In this document: in pieces, positions 62,437 to 64,000 of the stretch | Position numbering within the stretch: position 1 is the first letter of the stretch | Layout: each line of letters opens with the position of its first letter | DNA from: an uncultured Rhodopila sp. | Lineage (GTDB): Bacteria > Pseudomonadota > Alphaproteobacteria > Acetobacterales > Acetobacteraceae | Assembly: GCF_903944925.1 (NCBI RefSeq) | Contig: NZ_CAJATU010000042.1 | Coordinates: forward strand, 310,001-374,000 | Direction of reading: 5' to 3' | DNA: 64,000 nucleotides | The notes under the pieces: generated by a model | What the model was told of the DNA's origin: nothing | The model's input: the letters and a program-made list of their open reading frames with translations, nothing else | Database searches by the model: none | Program-made: the position numbers and the translations under genes

Positions 62437-63834
62437 TTAGTTAAGAATGAAACCGGCGTCGCCAGGCAGATGGGCGGAGATGACTTCCGGGGTGCCGCGG
62501 CCCAACTGGCGGTTCAGGGTCACCCGTTCGAAGTCATGCGGTGCATGATAATCGTCGGTCGGCGCGCGCAACTGCCTGGGATCATCGACCGGACGCACGA
62601 TATACGGCGTGATGATGATCACCAGTTCGGTGTCGTTACGCTGTATGTTGTCGGACCTGAACAGCGAGCCGATGAACGGCGCCTCGCCGATATAGGGCAG
62701 ACCGTTGTTGCCAAGCGTGTTCTGCGCCGACAGCAGGCCGGCGATGGCGAAGCTCTGGCCGCTGCCGAGTTCCACGCTGGTGTCGGCGCGGCGGACGGTC
62801 AGCGCGGGCACCGAGATCGTACTGTTGCCGACACCAAGCTGGATGGCGCCCTGGGTCGAGAGCTGACTGACCTCCGGCCTGACATGCAGGCTGATATGGT
62901 CCGAGGCCAGGACAGTGGGAACGAAGGCGAGTGAGATGCCGTATTGCTTGTATTCGATGGTAATCGTGTTGTTCTGCTGCGCGACCGGGATCGGATATTC
63001 GCCGCCGGACAGGAAGCTGGCTGTTTCCCCGCTCATTGCGGTCAGGTTGGGCTCGGCCAGGATGGTAGCCAGGTTATCCGCGGCCAGCAGGTCCAGCACC
63101 GCGTCGATACTCGTGGTGCCGTCGTGATAGCCTGCCAGCAACTGATGCGCCGGGCTGGAGGGAGAATTGAACGGATCGAAGACCGCTGCGCCGAGGATGC
63201 CGTATTTGCCGATGGAGCCGAGCGCCGCCCAGTTGATCCCGAAGCGCCGGGTCACCTGGCGGGAGATTTCGGCGATGCGCACCCGCAGGTTGACCTGCAC
63301 GCTGGCGCCGACGGTCAACCGGTTGTCCAGGGCCATCTTTTCGCCGAGGAACCCCCTGGCGATGCTGTCCGCCTGCGCCGCCTCCGACGGATTGGCGACC
63401 TGGCCCGTCAGGGTCAATCCATTGACCGATGTCTGCACGGAGACGTTACTATGCGGCAACGCCTGGTGCAGCGCGGCCTGCGTCGCCGCGGCGCCGTAGG
63501 CGGAGGGCCGGACGGTCACCTCGTAGCGGCCAATGACGTTGCCGCCCTGATCCAGCGCGGCGATGGTGGTGCGGCCGGGGGCGACGCCGAAGACGAACAC
63601 GCTGGTGGGGCTGGCGGGGCGGACTTCGGCCACCTTCGGATCTGCCGCGAACAGGTTGGTGATGGCTCGCCCGGTCTGGATCACCTGGCCGGAACCGGCA
63701 TCGATCGTCAGGGACGTCGGTGCGGCGGCCTGCGATCGCGGCGCCATCTGGCCGGGGGACATCGGGGTCTGGGCGAAGGCCGGTGCGGCTGTCAACGACA
63801 AGCCGCAGAACAGCAGGGGAAAGAGCGAGCGCAT
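62437..63834 (-). CDS. cpaC: CpaC/RcpA pilus secretin
   Basis: This 465-residue outer-membrane secretin has a signal peptide (LLFCGLSLTAAPAFAQ), an N-terminal CpaC domain (DPKVAEVRPASPTSVFVFGVAPGRTTI), and a BON-like middle domain. The secretin domain includes NLTAMSGETASFLSGGEYPIPV and VELGSGQSFAIAGLL. It makes the pore for the Flp pilus. It starts with ATG 63834 overlapping the preceding stop by one base (TAATG). Confidence 0.96.
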   Translation of the reverse strand: MRSLFPLLFCGLSLTAAPAFAQTPMSPGQMAPRSQAAAPTSLTIDAGSGQVIQTGRAITNLFAADPKVAEVRPASPTSVFVFGVAPGRTTIAALDQGGNVIGRYEVTVRPSAYGAAATQAALHQALPHSNVSVQTSVNGLTLTGQVANPSEAAQADSIARGFLGEKMALDNRLTVGASVQVNLRVRIAEISRQVTRRFGINWAALGSIGKYGILGAAVFDPFNSPSSPAHQLLAGYHDGTTSIDAVLDLLAADNLATILAEPNLTAMSGETASFLSGGEYPIPVAQQNNTITIEYKQYGISLAFVPTVLASDHISLHVRPEVSQLSTQGAIQLGVGNSTISVPALTVRRADTSVELGSGQSFAIAGLLSAQNTLGNNGLPYIGEAPFIGSLFRSDNIQRNDTELVIIITPYIVRPVDDPRQLRAPTDDYHAPHDFERVTLNRQLGRGTPEVISAHLPGDAGFILN

Positions 63835-64000
63835 TAGTAGTGGTACTCCACGGCGTTGGCCTGCGGCCCGGTGAACAGGTGGATGGTCGTGTCGGGATTG
63901 CGCGGCGAGGCGCGGAACGCGGCGGACACGTCGCTGCTCCAGACCAGGCTGTCGGAGGCGGCCGAAGCGACCACCGGATGATCCTCCGCCACCGGCGCGG
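63834..64000 (-). CDS. end of preceding Tad gene, probably cpaB (runs off window)
   Basis: The last 55 codons of a minus-strand gene are visible, ending SAAFRASPRNPDTTIHLFTG and then PQANAVEYHY. The stop overlaps the cpaC start by one base. In Tad loci cpaB precedes cpaC, and the end with TTIHLFTG resembles the C-terminal strand of CpaB (VTVIRG type). The fragment is too short for a firm call. Confidence 0.55.
   Translation of the reverse strand, partial: APVAEDHPVVASAASDSLVWSSDVSAAFRASPRNPDTTIHLFTGPQANAVEYHY

Overview
The window is a GC-rich bacterial chromosome segment. It is most likely from an alphaproteobacterium of the Rhodospirillales/Acetobacteraceae type. Supporting signs are an mbfA-type ferritin/CCC1 gene with an Irr-like palindrome, FNR/FixK-type boxes at hemN and at a CBS-domain gene pair, the sdhCDAB order, a complete alphaproteobacterial-style Tad (Cpa) pilus operon and short ATGA gene overlaps. 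No rRNA, tRNA, CRISPR array or intact transposase was seen. The genus assignment is an inference.

Layout. 1-1.2 kb: edge of an unknown small gene and a PfkB sugar/nucleoside kinase. 1.4-6.7 kb: a tight minus-strand operon FkbH-like enzyme > VOC protein > acyl carrier protein > MBOAT acyltransferase, facing a membrane-anchored SGNH protein. This looks like an acyl-ACP to envelope/polysaccharide acylation device analogous to Dlt, and is the most interesting unit here. 6.7-14.2 kb: alpha/beta hydrolase, typA, a hybrid histidine kinase and glmS. 14.3-19.7 kb: a polysaccharide block (hexapeptide acyltransferase, two glycosyltransferases, lipoprotein, Wzz-like protein). 19.8-20.6 kb: decayed remnants of an amino-acid ABC transporter.

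20.6-26.3 kb: sulfonate/nitrate-type binding protein, flavin monooxygenase, MFS exporter, esterase and thiolase. 26.4-33.8 kb: Abi/HEPN-like protein, DUF815 ATPase, yajC, mbfA, small membrane proteins, RidA, an acyl-CoA synthetase, a secreted tandem-repeat protein and a PRC-barrel protein. 34-37.4 kb: CoA-transferase, HpcH/CitE lyase and a second flavin monooxygenase. 37.5-43.2 kb: yicC-gmk, moaE, a serine hydrolase, a CbbY-like phosphatase, a COQ10/RatA-type START protein and an AbiEii remnant. 43.4-46.9 kb: sdhCDAB.

47-54.3 kb: D-2-hydroxyacid dehydrogenase divergent from an MFS carrier, a protein paralogous to one at 30 kb, two adjacent 2OG-Fe(II) oxygenases, hemN with a perfect FNR box, and two CBS-domain proteins with their own FNR-like box. 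54.3-64 kb: Tad pilus operon on the minus strand (cpaB end, cpaC, cpaD-like, cpaE, cpaF, tadB, tadC, tadE/F/G-like genes) ending in a lytic transglycosylase.

A family of short GC-rich palindromes (core ATGGCSGG/CCSGCCAT) recurs between genes, and an unrelated 17-bp inverted repeat frames about 170 bp near 49.5 kb. Starts were revised from the longest open frames wherever an upstream extension ran over another gene or lacked a plausible ribosome binding site.
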